This document shows positions 52,047-61,175 of a DNA stretch of 64,000 nt, piece by piece; the stretch's first letter is position 1, and every line of letters starts with the position of its first letter. The DNA is from an uncultured Allomuricauda sp. (GTDB lineage Bacteria > Bacteroidota > Bacteroidia > Flavobacteriales > Flavobacteriaceae), in assembly GCF_947499585.1 (NCBI RefSeq), contig NZ_CANMOO010000001.1, forward strand, positions 1,302,001 to 1,366,000, read 5' to 3'. The notes beneath the pieces are model-generated. The model saw only the letters and a list, made by a program, of their open reading frames with translations. It ran no database searches and was not told the origin of the DNA. Position numbers and translations under genes: made by a program.

Positions 52047-52802
52047 TTAACTATTCATTGAAGAGATTATGAACTCTTTAAAATCCTTGGATATAGGTAT
52101 CAAGTTATTGTTTATGACAATATCTTTTGAATTGATTGCATCAATATGGTCCACATTAACAATGTAGGACTTATGCGCTCTATAAAATTTATTTTTGGGC
52201 AATTTCTCCAAATAGTCCTTCAACGGAGAGCGAACCAAAAACTTTTTATCTACAGTATTTACCTCTAAATATACATTGTCCGCCTTGATGAATTGAATAT
52301 CACCAAATTGTATCCTATAGTATAGATGTTGTTTCTTAACAAAGATAGAATCCTTTAAAACAGAATTGGAAGTGAAAGTATCACCTTCGTTTCCAGTAAT
52401 TTCTTTACTATTCTCCTTTCGGGCATAATTGAAATTAGACAAGGCTATTTCAATTGAGGTATACAAGTCCTGTTGTTCAAAGGGTTTAACCAAGTAACCA
52501 TCCGGTTTAACTGTCTTTGCATTTTCAACTGTGGCTCTGTCCGAGTTAGAAGTTACAAAGATGAATGGAATGTTATATACGTCTCTAATGTGCTTTCCTA
52601 AGTCTATTCCTGTCTTATCCGAAGCCAGAATAATATCAATAAGCACCAGGTCTATGTGGTTATTTTTCAATACTTCAACAGCCTGTTCGTAAACTATCAC
52701 ATTGTCAACAATCTCATACCCGATTTCTTCAAGCATAGATTGCATATCGTCTGCAATAATTACATTGTCCTCAACAATTAGTATTTTAATGGGGTGTTCC
52801 AA
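52047..52802 (-). CDS. LytTR-family response regulator
   Basis: A 251-residue two-domain regulator. The receiver domain has E11/D12, the phosphoacceptor D56 in LVLIDIIL, T84-type FVTSNSD and the lysine in YLVKPFE. The C-terminal LytTR DNA-binding domain begins near residue 150 (DSIFVKKQHLYYRIQFGDIQFIKA) and includes FYRAHKSYIVNVDHI. Such pairs with HisKA_2 kinases are common in Bacteroidota. It lies 33 bases after menA, so it may be cotranscribed with it. Confidence 0.92.
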   Translation of the reverse strand: MEHPIKILIVEDNVIIADDMQSMLEEIGYEIVDNVIVYEQAVEVLKNNHIDLVLIDIILASDKTGIDLGKHIRDVYNIPFIFVTSNSDRATVENAKTVKPDGYLVKPFEQQDLYTSIEIALSNFNYARKENSKEITGNEGDTFTSNSVLKDSIFVKKQHLYYRIQFGDIQFIKADNVYLEVNTVDKKFLVRSPLKDYLEKLPKNKFYRAHKSYIVNVDHIDAINSKDIVINNNLIPISKDFKEFIISSMNS

Positions 52803-52835
52803 GTTTCGTAAGGTTTAGTGAGTTGTAAATCAAAA

Positions 52836-53744
52836 TTACAAAAAATTATTAACTGCTACATAGAACAGCAAGGAGAGTAAGAAAGTGCTCAACGCTAATT
52901 TTTTAAGTTCTCCATCAAGTTTTACAGGCTCCTTTGTAATAATAACCCTACGGATATGTATTAAAATAGGTATAAAAGCCAACATATAGAATGCATGGGA
53001 AATACCGATTTTCTCAATCCAAGTATATCCCAAAAGGCAGAGAAAAGCTAGTGTAATGAGCAAAACATGATAGCGTTTGCCGTTTTCGAAACCCATTTTA
53101 ACAACCAAGGTATTTTTACCATGTTTCTTGTCTGAGGAAATATCCCTTAGGTTGTTCAAGTTTAAAACACCTACACACAATAATCCGATGGTGATTGCTG
53201 GCAATACCGAAACCCAATCCAGCGATTTTGTATAAAGAAACATACTTCCTAAAACACCAACCAATCCAAAAAACAGGAATACAAATATATCTCCTAAACC
53301 TTTATATCCATATGGCTCGGAGCCCATGGTATATCTAATGGCTGCCCAAACGCATAAAATTCCTAGAACAAAAAACGAAAGAACATATAGAAGGTTTTCC
53401 TTTCCGAATGCCAAATAAATCAATCCCACGGCAACAAGCATACTTATGATTGAAGAGGCAACTATGCCTTTTCTAAGTCCTGATTGTGTTAGCAAACCAC
53501 TTTGTAAGGCTCTTGCAGGTCCTATTCTATCTTCATCATCAGTTCCCTTTACACCATCTCCATAGTCGTTTGCAAAATTGGAAGTGACCTGAAAACCAAC
53601 TGTTGTCAATAGCGCTAAAATAAAAATAGAAAGTTCAAAAAAGCCCTGCTTTACTGCTAATGCAGTGCCAACGATAATTCCCGATAGTGATAATGGAAGT
53701 GTTCGTAACCTAGCAGCTTGTATCCAAGCCTTACTTTTTCTCAA
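52836..53744 (-). CDS. menA: 1,4-Dihydroxy-2-naphthoate polyprenyltransferase
   Basis: A 302-residue UbiA-superfamily membrane enzyme with about eight or nine helices. The first Mg-binding motif NFANDYGDGVKGTDDEDR matches MenA, and the second aspartate-rich region is NNLRDISSDKKHGK. It joins the isoprenoid tail to dihydroxynaphthoate, giving demethylmenaquinone. It starts two bases after the SPOR-like gene, indicating an operon. Confidence 0.92.
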   Translation of the reverse strand: MRKSKAWIQAARLRTLPLSLSGIIVGTALAVKQGFFELSIFILALLTTVGFQVTSNFANDYGDGVKGTDDEDRIGPARALQSGLLTQSGLRKGIVASSIISMLVAVGLIYLAFGKENLLYVLSFFVLGILCVWAAIRYTMGSEPYGYKGLGDIFVFLFFGLVGVLGSMFLYTKSLDWVSVLPAITIGLLCVGVLNLNNLRDISSDKKHGKNTLVVKMGFENGKRYHVLLITLAFLCLLGYTWIEKIGISHAFYMLAFIPILIHIRRVIITKEPVKLDGELKKLALSTFLLSLLFYVAVNNFL

Positions 53745-53746
53745 AA

Positions 53747-54346
53747 TTAATAAGGGTCTTCTATTTTAACCCTTTTTCCATCTTGGTAAGAGGCAACAAA
53801 AGCATCTTTAAAGCCCATATTGACCAATTGCTTTCTGAAAGATTGAGCCTCATCCAATGTTTCAAAGTTTCCTAATGAATATGCGTAGAAAGGGTTGGTT
53901 TTAACAAAAAGTGTGTTCGTTAGGGCTTCAGAAGCCAAAGTAACATTATTCTCAACAAATGATTTTACCTGAACCGAGTAAACCTTTTCTTTATCTAAAA
54001 ATGCTTTTGCCAAGTAAAATTCCTTAACCAAGCTAAGCTCTTCATTTTGTACTTTAAGATTACCAATTCTAGTTTTTATAGCATCTAAACTGTCAATGGA
54101 AACCAGTAGATTATTTTGATTTTCAAATGAATTTTTACTGCTAAGGCCAGCAGTAAAAGATGTGATGGCAAGGGTTCCCACAACAAAAAGAGCCGTAAAG
54201 CCGAGCAGTATATTACGATGCAATCTTACCTTACGTAAATCTTTGTTTTTATACTTTATTTGATCCAAAAGTCTTTCGTTAATAATCTGGGCCTTGTCTA
54301 TATCCTTGTGTAGGTCCAACAAATCACTTTCTTCAATAAAAGGCAT
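53747..54346 (-). CDS. Single-pass membrane protein with SPOR-like C-terminal domain
   Basis: A 199-residue protein. The N-terminal 45 residues are charged and probably cytoplasmic. A transmembrane helix spans about 46-66, a short coiled coil follows, and the C-terminal 75 residues (VYSVQVKSFV, FYAYSLGNFETLDEAQSFRKQL) have the beta-alpha-beta pattern of SPOR domains. SPOR domains bind denuded peptidoglycan at division sites, but the match here is by eye. It occupies the place before menA where another men gene might be expected. Confidence 0.68.
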   Translation of the reverse strand: MPFIEESDLLDLHKDIDKAQIINERLLDQIKYKNKDLRKVRLHRNILLGFTALFVVGTLAITSFTAGLSSKNSFENQNNLLVSIDSLDAIKTRIGNLKVQNEELSLVKEFYLAKAFLDKEKVYSVQVKSFVENNVTLASEALTNTLFVKTNPFYAYSLGNFETLDEAQSFRKQLVNMGFKDAFVASYQDGKRVKIEDPY

Positions 54347-54509
54347 ATTAGGAGGGTATGAGTTCCGACGTTACGCTAAAAGCATAATTGTCAGCGAGTT
54401 ATTATCTACTTATACAAAAGTAAAATATTTGACCTAAGAAAAAAATTTAACAGTATCAATTTAATTTATTTTGAATTAACATTTCTGTAACATATTTAAT
54501 TTCAGTTAG

Positions 54510-55340
54510 TTACAAAATATAAATACCATCATCTGCTATGGTGATTTTTCTTTCTTTGTACAACGTTCCTATTGCTTTTTTAAATGCTTTTTTACTTAAG
54601 TGCAATGTATCTTTGATTTCTTCCGGAGTGGATTTATCATGCAAAGCCAAAAAGCCATTATTTTCTTGCAGTTTTTCAAAAATGAATTTCGCGGTTGGCT
54701 CCAACATTTTGGCCCCTATTTGCTGTAAGGAAATATCCACTTTATTATCTGGTCTAACAGCTTTTATGTAACCTTTCATTCTGTCTCCAATGGCAATTGG
54801 TTTAAAAATATCACTTTCAAATATCAGTCCCTTGTACTTATCCTCTATTATGACTTCGCGCCCTAAAGGTGTTTTTCTACTTATCATTATTTCCACTTCA
54901 CTGTTCACTTCTAAAGCAAAACCTTCATTGGATAGAAATTTATTTAACCGACTAGAACCAGTCAACCTAAAGGTTTTTTCATCCAAATAACAGTGTACGA
55001 CATATTTTTTTCCTTGTTCCATTTCAACTCCCTGTTCTCTAAATGGAACCAGTAAATGCTTCTCTAAACCCCAATCCATAAATGCGCCATAAGCACCTAC
55101 TTCAACAACTTTTAAAAAAGCAAATCCATTTCGCTTTACAAAGGGTTTAAGGGTTGTGGATATAGGCCGTTCGCCATTATCCAAGTAACAAAAAACTTCT
55201 AAATCTCCATCAATCTCAAAATCATCTGGAACATATTTATTAGGCAGTAGCACCTCTGTTCCTTCTTCATCACCCAGAAACAAACCTATACTTGTACTTC
55301 TTAGCACTTTAAGCGTGTTGTAATTTCCCAATTCTATCAT
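54510..55340 (-). CDS. cvfB: CvfB-family S1 RNA-binding protein
   Basis: The start at MIELGNYNTLKV (276 residues) is preferred. The 22-residue extension upstream would translate a terminator hairpin. The protein has S1-like OB-fold domains (KVVEVGAYGAFMDWGLEKHLLVP, MKGYIKAVRPDNKVDISLQQ) and a C-terminal winged helix (STPEEIKDTLHLSKKAFKKAIGTL), as in CvfB/YitL. CvfB affects virulence gene expression in Staphylococcus; its role in Bacteroidota is unknown. It may be translated from a leaderless mRNA. Confidence 0.9.
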   Translation of the reverse strand: MIELGNYNTLKVLRSTSIGLFLGDEEGTEVLLPNKYVPDDFEIDGDLEVFCYLDNGERPISTTLKPFVKRNGFAFLKVVEVGAYGAFMDWGLEKHLLVPFREQGVEMEQGKKYVVHCYLDEKTFRLTGSSRLNKFLSNEGFALEVNSEVEIMISRKTPLGREVIIEDKYKGLIFESDIFKPIAIGDRMKGYIKAVRPDNKVDISLQQIGAKMLEPTAKFIFEKLQENNGFLALHDKSTPEEIKDTLHLSKKAFKKAIGTLYKERKITIADDGIYIL

Positions 55341-55344
55341 AGGA

Positions 55345-55352
55345 CAAAGGTA
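55345..55352 (-). promoter_or_regulatory. -7 box of cvfB, very close to the start codon
   Basis: TACCTTTG on the minus strand is a perfect TAnnTTTG box ending only four bases before the ATG at 55340. That places the transcription start at or next to the start codon. No clear -33 TTG was seen. Confidence 0.5.
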
Positions 55353-55370
55353 GATTGAAATATGGGTATA

Positions 55371-55398
55371 AAAAAAGCCGCTTTGCAGCAGCTTTTTT
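55371..55398 (-). terminator. Terminator of the DUF2853 gene
   Basis: An A/T-flanked hairpin (AAAAAAGC-C-GCT with AGC-A-GCTTTTTT, one internal mismatch, loop TTGC) lies 18 bases after the DUF2853 stop codon. It separates menF-menI-menD-DUF2853 from cvfB. Confidence 0.8.
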
Positions 55399-55415
55399 AT
55401 CCTCAAAATATTGTG

Positions 55416-55757
55416 TTAGTTGTAAATCGATTCTTTTCCAAAATGCTTGGCCAACATATAGTAGATAACCGCACGATGCTTATTCTTGTCCGATCTTCCA
55501 TATTTATCAATAACGCTATTGATCGCATCCATTAAATCAGAACTATCTGCAAGACCCAATTTCTTCATCAAGAAGTTATTCTTTACGGTTTGCAATTCCT
55601 TGTCATCTGATCCAGAAACTTTTGAAGCATCCAAATTATAGATAGCGGGTCCTAGTCCAATAGCCACTTTGGTCAACAAATCCATGTTTGGTGTTTCACC
55701 AAACTTGTCTTTAATGTCCGCGGCATACTTTACAATTAATTCATCTCTTTTACTCAT
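55416..55757 (-). CDS. DUF2853 family protein
   Basis: A 113-residue small soluble helical protein with the family pattern: MSKRDELIVKYAADIKDKFG at the start, a central KVSGSDDKELQTVKNNFL and HRAVIYYMLAKHFGKESIY at the end. Function is unknown. It follows menD by 41 bases and closes that transcription unit. Confidence 0.82.
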   Translation of the reverse strand: MSKRDELIVKYAADIKDKFGETPNMDLLTKVAIGLGPAIYNLDASKVSGSDDKELQTVKNNFLMKKLGLADSSDLMDAINSVIDKYGRSDKNKHRAVIYYMLAKHFGKESIYN

Positions 55758-55798
55758 GGTAGTTAGTGTTCTTAAAAGATTAAAATATTACTTAGGTT

Positions 55799-57538
55799 CT
55801 AAGATATAAAATCGAAGTAACTAAGCAAAATTTTGTTATTCTCTAGGCGAGGAGTTACTACCTCTAATATTTTAGGCATTTCCGAGGGATTATAGAAGTT
55901 CTTAAAGCTAGTATTCAATTGTTTTTCATTCTCAATCCTTTCGTATATAAATCCATGCATTTCAGCAAGGTGACTTGCCGTTTGTTGATGCGTGGTTTCA
56001 AAAAAAGTGGAGAAATCATCCGTGTCTTCTTGTCCTGGTAAAATTCTAAAAATACCTCCGCCAGAATTATTGATGAGTATTATCCTGAAATCTGGTTTTT
56101 TATAATTGTTCCAAAGGCCATTGCCGTCATAAAAAAAGCTAAGATCTCCAGTAATTAATACTGTTGGCGATTTCTCATAAACAGATGCTCCAACTGCTGT
56201 AGAGGTACTACCATCAATACCGCTTGTACCCCTATTACAAAAGACCTTTAGAGATTTATCCATAGGAAACAATTGACTATACCTTACTGTAGAACTATTT
56301 GCCAAATGTACTTGGTACCCTTTTGGTATATTTTGTTGTATCTGGCTGAAAGCCTTAAAGTCTGAAAAACCTATTTCGGACAAATATGTCTCTCTCTTAC
56401 TTTCATAGTTATCCCTTACCCTACTCCAGTATGAATTGTAATTGCCATCTAGCGCTGGTTTTGAATCTGGCATCGCTCTAAAAAAATCCACAGGGGAAAC
56501 TTTTATATGTTTTGAAAGACAAAAAAACGTGTCGAATGCTTTTTTCTCGTCAATATGCCAATGTGTTTTGGGTTTATAATTTCTTAAAAAAGCCTTTATC
56601 TTTTTTGAAACAATCAATCCACCAAATGTTACTAGTAAATCAGGTTGAAGCGCTTCAAAAAGCTCCTCACGTTTATCTGATTTTTCTATTGGAGCAATGA
56701 TGCTATCGATACTCGGAAAAAAATTGGGATGATGCACATTGGACGTAGTTTCCGTAAATACCAAGACGTTGTCATCATTTGCCAGCTTTTCCAAAATTTC
56801 ATTTTCAATTGAGTTGGGTTGATTTACCCCTACCAAAACCATTTTACGCTTACTGGTCTTCCAAATGGAAATCAATTCCTTCAAATCATCAATTTCTTGA
56901 CTGCTTTCAGCAGGAAACATGGTGTCAGGGATATTTACACTAGCTTTTTCAGTAAGGCCATATAAGGGCTCTTCAAAAGGTATATTGATATGTGCCGGTG
57001 TCTTTTCTAAAATTGCTTTATCCAAAGCCAGTGCTAGTTCCGCTTCATTAAACTTTTGAATTTTTTCTTGAGTTTCTAAAGAATCTGTTTCAGAAAAAGA
57101 CAAGACTATCTCAGTAACATGGCTTACATCTTGCTTCAAATTGGCCGAATACCCAATGTGGTTTTCAAAAACATTTTTCTGACGAATGGTCTGTCCATCG
57201 CCTACATCAATTTTATAATTAGGTCTATCAGCAGAAACTACAATCAAGGGAATATCACTGTAAAATCCCTCCGCAACAGCAGGATAGTAGTTTAAAAGTG
57301 CACTGCCGGAGGTACAAACCAAGGCTACCGGTTCTTGTAATTGCTGAGCCATCCCTAAAGCAAAAAATCCGGCACACCTCTCATCTACAATACTAAAGCA
57401 TTTAAAAAATGAATTTTTGGTAAAGCTCAGTGTTAATGGAGCATTTCTGGAACCAGGAGAAATAACAATATTTTTAATTCCCCTAGATTTAAAATAAAGA
57501 ACAACTGTCTGGGCCGAGGGGATATTTGAATACATCAT
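55799..57538 (-). CDS. menD: SEPHCHC synthase (menaquinone pathway)
   Basis: A thiamine-diphosphate enzyme of about 579 residues. The N-terminal segment VISPGSRNAPLTLSF and the glutamate in IVDERCAGFFALG are MenD hallmarks. The ThDP-binding motif is GDLSFFYDGNGLWNN with IILINNSGGGIFR. It adds 2-oxoglutarate-derived succinic semialdehyde to isochorismate. The start is placed at MMYSNIPSAQ or one codon later. It follows menF by 55 bases. Confidence 0.93.
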   Translation of the reverse strand: MMYSNIPSAQTVVLYFKSRGIKNIVISPGSRNAPLTLSFTKNSFFKCFSIVDERCAGFFALGMAQQLQEPVALVCTSGSALLNYYPAVAEGFYSDIPLIVVSADRPNYKIDVGDGQTIRQKNVFENHIGYSANLKQDVSHVTEIVLSFSETDSLETQEKIQKFNEAELALALDKAILEKTPAHINIPFEEPLYGLTEKASVNIPDTMFPAESSQEIDDLKELISIWKTSKRKMVLVGVNQPNSIENEILEKLANDDNVLVFTETTSNVHHPNFFPSIDSIIAPIEKSDKREELFEALQPDLLVTFGGLIVSKKIKAFLRNYKPKTHWHIDEKKAFDTFFCLSKHIKVSPVDFFRAMPDSKPALDGNYNSYWSRVRDNYESKRETYLSEIGFSDFKAFSQIQQNIPKGYQVHLANSSTVRYSQLFPMDKSLKVFCNRGTSGIDGSTSTAVGASVYEKSPTVLITGDLSFFYDGNGLWNNYKKPDFRIILINNSGGGIFRILPGQEDTDDFSTFFETTHQQTASHLAEMHGFIYERIENEKQLNTSFKNFYNPSEMPKILEVVTPRLENNKILLSYFDFIS

Positions 57539-57593
57539 TGGTAACAAAAATACATCTCAAAAAGATATTCCCCTAAAATTCCATACTATGAAA

Positions 57594-58655
57594 TTAGATG
57601 ATGTTCAACATGGTCTTGCTTTTGTTCTGTGTCTCAGACCATTCACTTTCTGGGTTGGACGCTGATATAATTCCTCCTCCAACAAAAATAGATGCATTTC
57701 CATTACTGATTTCCATACATCTTAGGTTCACGAACAGATTTGCTTCCCGTTCTTTTTTAAGGTTGAGTTCACCTAGAAATCCTGTATAAAAAGTACGTTG
57801 ATAATCTTCATTTTTTAAGATAAAGTCTTTTGCTTGTAAGGAAGGAATTCCACAAACTGCTGGTGTAGGGTGCAAAGAGTTTATAATATTCTTTATGCTT
57901 GTTGTGGCAGGCAATTTCCCCTTGATATCCGATTTTAAATGCCACAGATTTCCTGCTCTAACGGATTCAGCTTTGCCCATATCCAGTTCTATCAAATTGT
58001 TTATCAGTTTTTCCTTGACATATTCTGAAACCATTTTCTGCTCGTCGATTTCTTTACTTCCCCAATTGGGCACAGAGTTCTCCTGTATTGGAAGTGTTGC
58101 TGCCAAAGACATTGTATGTAGTACTTCATCCTTTATCCTCACTAAAGTTTCAGGAGTAGCACCGCACCAAACACCGATTTTAGGGTGAAAAAACAAATAA
58201 CAAAAAGCATTGGGATATCTTTTTAAAAGGGTATTAAAGATTTCTTCCGAACTTCTAGAAAGTTTTACCACTATTTTTCTGGATAAAACAACTTTCTTAA
58301 GTGCCCCAGTATTTATTTCATTGATTCCTTTTTTAACTAGCTCCAGGTGATGGTCTTTTCCTAAATCAGTAGTTGATACTTCATGATTATCACTTACATC
58401 TTCCATGATAAAAGGAACTTCCACTACCTCATCAGCATGTATCAGGGTTGCATTATCCTTTAAATCAAAAGGAGCAAAAACAAATCCTTTTTCTTCAAAA
58501 TTGGTGGTGCTATTTAATTCATCATTGGATTGAAAAACACCAATTACCTGACTCTCTAGTGGTTTTCGGTAAATAGAAAAAGGAAGGTTGTTTTCAAAAC
58601 AACGATTGACCTTTTCAAGAAGCTTATGGAAATCTTTATTTTTTTGGTAAGGCAA
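57594..58655 (-). CDS. menF: Isochorismate synthase
   Basis: A 353-residue chorismate-utilising enzyme. Conserved segments are KKVVLSRKI, FHPKIGVWCGATPETLV, LHTMSLAATLP (with the lysine/alanine context of isochorismate synthases), HPTPAVCGIPSL, FYTGFLGE and the final IFVGGGIISASNPESEW. The only available start is TTG at 58655, overlapping the thioesterase gene by 20 bases. It is the entry step of menaquinone synthesis and could alternatively feed a siderophore, but the menD neighbour argues against that. Confidence 0.9.
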   Translation of the reverse strand: MPYQKNKDFHKLLEKVNRCFENNLPFSIYRKPLESQVIGVFQSNDELNSTTNFEEKGFVFAPFDLKDNATLIHADEVVEVPFIMEDVSDNHEVSTTDLGKDHHLELVKKGINEINTGALKKVVLSRKIVVKLSRSSEEIFNTLLKRYPNAFCYLFFHPKIGVWCGATPETLVRIKDEVLHTMSLAATLPIQENSVPNWGSKEIDEQKMVSEYVKEKLINNLIELDMGKAESVRAGNLWHLKSDIKGKLPATTSIKNIINSLHPTPAVCGIPSLQAKDFILKNEDYQRTFYTGFLGELNLKKEREANLFVNLRCMEISNGNASIFVGGGIISASNPESEWSETQNKSKTMLNII

Positions 58656-59058
58656 TGGTAGTGAGTTTACAGTTGGAAATTAAATCACCTTCCTCATTGG
58701 TGATTTTTATTTCCCATAGTTGAGTGGTCCTCCCTTTATGGATTATGGTCGCTTTGGCATACACAAACCCTTCTCGTATTCCTTTTACATGATTGGCCGC
58801 TATCTCTATACCCCTAACATAAAACTCCTGTCCATCTAAAAAAATATAAGAAGCAGCGCTACCAACGCTTTCTGCTAAAGCTACGGAGGCACCTCCATGC
58901 AAAACACCATCAGGTTGATGTACCTTAGGGGTTACCGGCATTCTACCAATTAAGAAATTTTCACCTACATCTATATAAGTAATGTCCAAGGTTTCCATCA
59001 ATGTGCCCTTGCAAATACCATTGCAAACAGATAGAATTTTCTCTTTATGCTCGTTCAT
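58636..59058 (-). CDS. menI: Hotdog-fold thioesterase, candidate DHNA-CoA hydrolase
   Basis: A 140-residue PaaI/4HBT-type thioesterase. VLHGGASVALAESVGSAAS contains the catalytic acidic residue and helix of the hotdog fold, and the following VRGIEIAANHVKGIREG is typical. In an operon with menF and menD it probably hydrolyses 1,4-dihydroxy-2-naphthoyl-CoA (MenI). A phenylacetate-type thioesterase (PaaI) is the alternative on sequence alone. First gene of the menI-menF-menD-DUF2853 unit. Confidence 0.8.
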   Translation of the reverse strand: MNEHKEKILSVCNGICKGTLMETLDITYIDVGENFLIGRMPVTPKVHQPDGVLHGGASVALAESVGSAASYIFLDGQEFYVRGIEIAANHVKGIREGFVYAKATIIHKGRTTQLWEIKITNEEGDLISNCKLTTIALPKK

Positions 59059-59131
59059 CCTTCTATTTTTTGTAAAATTACGGAAAGCTATGTCAATAAT
59101 ATATTAAGTAAGGCTAGACAGAATACATTCA

Positions 59132-59767
59132 ATGGAAAAGACCGTATCATATACCACAAAAAACACCTATATAACCCTTAATACATTAACTCCCAAAACA
59201 AAAAATGTATGGTTGGCCTTTCATGGTATCGGCTATTTAAGTAAATACTTTATAAAGTATTTTAAAGATTTAAACGCTGAAGAAAACTACATAATAGCGC
59301 CACAAGCTCCTTCTAAATATTATTTAAAAAATGAATACAAGTACGTTGGAGCCAGTTGGTTAACAAAAGAAAATACATTGACCGAAACCAGTAATGTCAT
59401 TAATTATATTGATGCAATTTTTGATGCCGAGCAAATACCTTCAGACCATAACCTTATTATATTTGGTTTTTCTCAAGGAGTATCTATTGCCACACGTTGG
59501 ATAACTCAAAGAAAAATCAATTTTAAAACGCTTATTCTTTATGCAGGGGGTATACCAAATGAACTTGAAAAAGAAGATTTTGATTACTTGGACTGGAATT
59601 CATCCAAAGTTAAAATAGTATATGGCAACACTGATGAATACATGAATATGGAGCGATTAAAAACTGAGAAAAATAAAATCACTCATCTTTTCCAAGAAAA
59701 TTCGGAAATCATCAGTTTTGATGGTGGTCATGAAATGAAACCGGGAATAATTAAAACCTTAATTTAA
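59132..59767 (+). CDS. Alpha/beta-hydrolase (phospholipase/carboxylesterase-like)
   Basis: A 211-residue hydrolase. The oxyanion region is WLAFHGIGYLS, the nucleophile elbow GFSQG carries the catalytic serine, the aspartate is likely in IVYGNTDEYM and the histidine in FDGGHEM. The layout fits the carboxylesterase/phospholipase PF02230 group. No export signal is present. It forms a two-gene unit with the VOC protein (3-base gap) and is divergent from menI. Confidence 0.85.
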   Translation: MEKTVSYTTKNTYITLNTLTPKTKNVWLAFHGIGYLSKYFIKYFKDLNAEENYIIAPQAPSKYYLKNEYKYVGASWLTKENTLTETSNVINYIDAIFDAEQIPSDHNLIIFGFSQGVSIATRWITQRKINFKTLILYAGGIPNELEKEDFDYLDWNSSKVKIVYGNTDEYMNMERLKTEKNKITHLFQENSEIISFDGGHEMKPGIIKTLI

Positions 59768-59770
59768 TTA

Positions 59771-60169
59771 ATGAAAGAATCAAAAAGGTATTTGGCCAAC
59801 GTAACCCTTGTTGTAAAGGACTATGATGAAGCCATTGATTTCTATACGCAGAAATTAGGCTTTAGGCTTATTGAAGACATTGATCTTGGAGATGGAAAAA
59901 GATGGGTGCTAGTTGCTCCCAATGATGCCCAATGCAATATTTTGTTGGGAAAAGCAGTGGGTGCTGGACAAGAAGCTGCTATAGGCAACCAAACTGGCGG
60001 TAGGGTATTCCTTTTTTTACATACCAATAACTTTTGGGAAGACTACAATACTATGAAAGAAAAAGGTGTGATTTTTAAAGAAGAACCCAGAAAAGAAAGT
60101 TACGGGACGGTAGTTGTGTTTGAGGATCTGTATGGAAATCTATGGGATTTGCTGCAACTAACTAGTTAG
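59771..60169 (+). CDS. VOC-superfamily (glyoxalase/dioxygenase-fold) protein
   Basis: A 132-residue protein with two beta-alpha-beta-beta-beta modules: VTLVVKDYDEAIDFYTQKLGFRL and VFLFLHTNNFWEDYNTMKEKG, ending VVFEDLYGNLWDLLQL with the conserved glutamate/aspartate environment. The class includes lactoylglutathione lyases, dioxygenases and antibiotic-binding proteins; the substrate is unknown. Its end overlaps the convergent downstream gene by 8 bases. Confidence 0.85.
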   Translation: MKESKRYLANVTLVVKDYDEAIDFYTQKLGFRLIEDIDLGDGKRWVLVAPNDAQCNILLGKAVGAGQEAAIGNQTGGRVFLFLHTNNFWEDYNTMKEKGVIFKEEPRKESYGTVVVFEDLYGNLWDLLQLTS

Positions 60170-61091
60170 GATTTTCCTCCTTGGTTTCCTCAACAGGGTA
60201 ATACGTTATTTTACGGGTAGTATACGTGTTCTCTGGAGTAATAATCTGCTTAATCCAATTCTTTTCCGCATTACTATCAAACTGAAAGATGTATTCTTTT
60301 ACAGACATTGAATTTGAGGTCTTTGTGACAACTTTTTCCAACATGTCATCTGTATCATAAGAGTAGACCATTTTTTTATCTGAGACAAATTCTTTCTTGG
60401 TCGGATTATGCAAAAACACTTCTTTAGAAACAAGTTTTCCCGCAACATCATACACCTCTTCTATAGCCTTGTTAGACTCCCCATCAATGTATTCTTTGGT
60501 CAAAACCACTTTAAAAGTACCTTTCGTATTTTTCCGTTCAGATGTTCTAATGGATTTTTCCATTATTCCATTTATCAAAAAACTTTTTGTGAGCTCATTT
60601 TTATATGGAGTATACTCAACACTCGTTTCATCTACCCCTTCACTATTTGAGGTTGTGATCTTAGTCAGTTTTCCTTTTTCATCATATTCATACTCCTGTT
60701 GTTCCAGAAACTCTTTATCATACGAAATAATTTTTTCCAAAATTCTTTTTGGAGACAAAGTATCAATGGAATAAAAATTCGCCATAGATGTGGTTTCATC
60801 CAATACATTATCCTTATAACTCTCCATCCGCTTTTCTAGAAGCTCGCCATTATCATATTTGTAATACGTAATATCCTGGTCAGTGTCATTGTATTGCGTA
60901 ACTGTCTTTGTTAAAAAACCCTCCTTGTTAAACTCAAAAAGTTCTTTGCCATAATCCGTGATGACCAAGCATGACTTCACCTTTCCATTAAGGTCAAAAT
61001 CTTGGACTTTAAATATCTGAATCTCCTGAGCCCATAAACTAGGAATCAGTAGAATAGAAAAAAAGAAAAAGGCAATGTAGTTTTTTACCAT
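60162..61091 (-). CDS. Secreted protein with YD/RHS-like beta repeats
   Basis: A 309-residue protein with a signal peptide (IPSLWAQ). The mature part consists of repeated short beta-hairpin units of the form 'YxYDxxGxLxxxxT' (TYYKYDNGELLEKR, EYEYDEKGKLTKITT, MVYSYDTDDMLEKVVT). This resembles single RHS/YD repeats or the toxin-related MORN-like proteins often secreted by Bacteroidota. There is no toxin domain at the end. Function unknown. Confidence 0.75.
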   Translation of the reverse strand: MVKNYIAFFFFSILLIPSLWAQEIQIFKVQDFDLNGKVKSCLVITDYGKELFEFNKEGFLTKTVTQYNDTDQDITYYKYDNGELLEKRMESYKDNVLDETTSMANFYSIDTLSPKRILEKIISYDKEFLEQQEYEYDEKGKLTKITTSNSEGVDETSVEYTPYKNELTKSFLINGIMEKSIRTSERKNTKGTFKVVLTKEYIDGESNKAIEEVYDVAGKLVSKEVFLHNPTKKEFVSDKKMVYSYDTDDMLEKVVTKTSNSMSVKEYIFQFDSNAEKNWIKQIITPENTYTTRKITYYPVEETKEENPN

Positions 61092-61175
61092 GGTGCAAAA
61101 TTACTTCTAAATGAGGCAACTAAAAAATTAATACTATGCTCTATATCTAAATTAACCGAAAGAAAACGATAATAT

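Noticed and set aside
53640..53660. Sigma-54-like reverse-complement match around GCAGTGCCA
   Set aside because: It lies inside menA coding sequence and the -12 half is wrong (TAGCA instead of TTGC), so it is likely chance.
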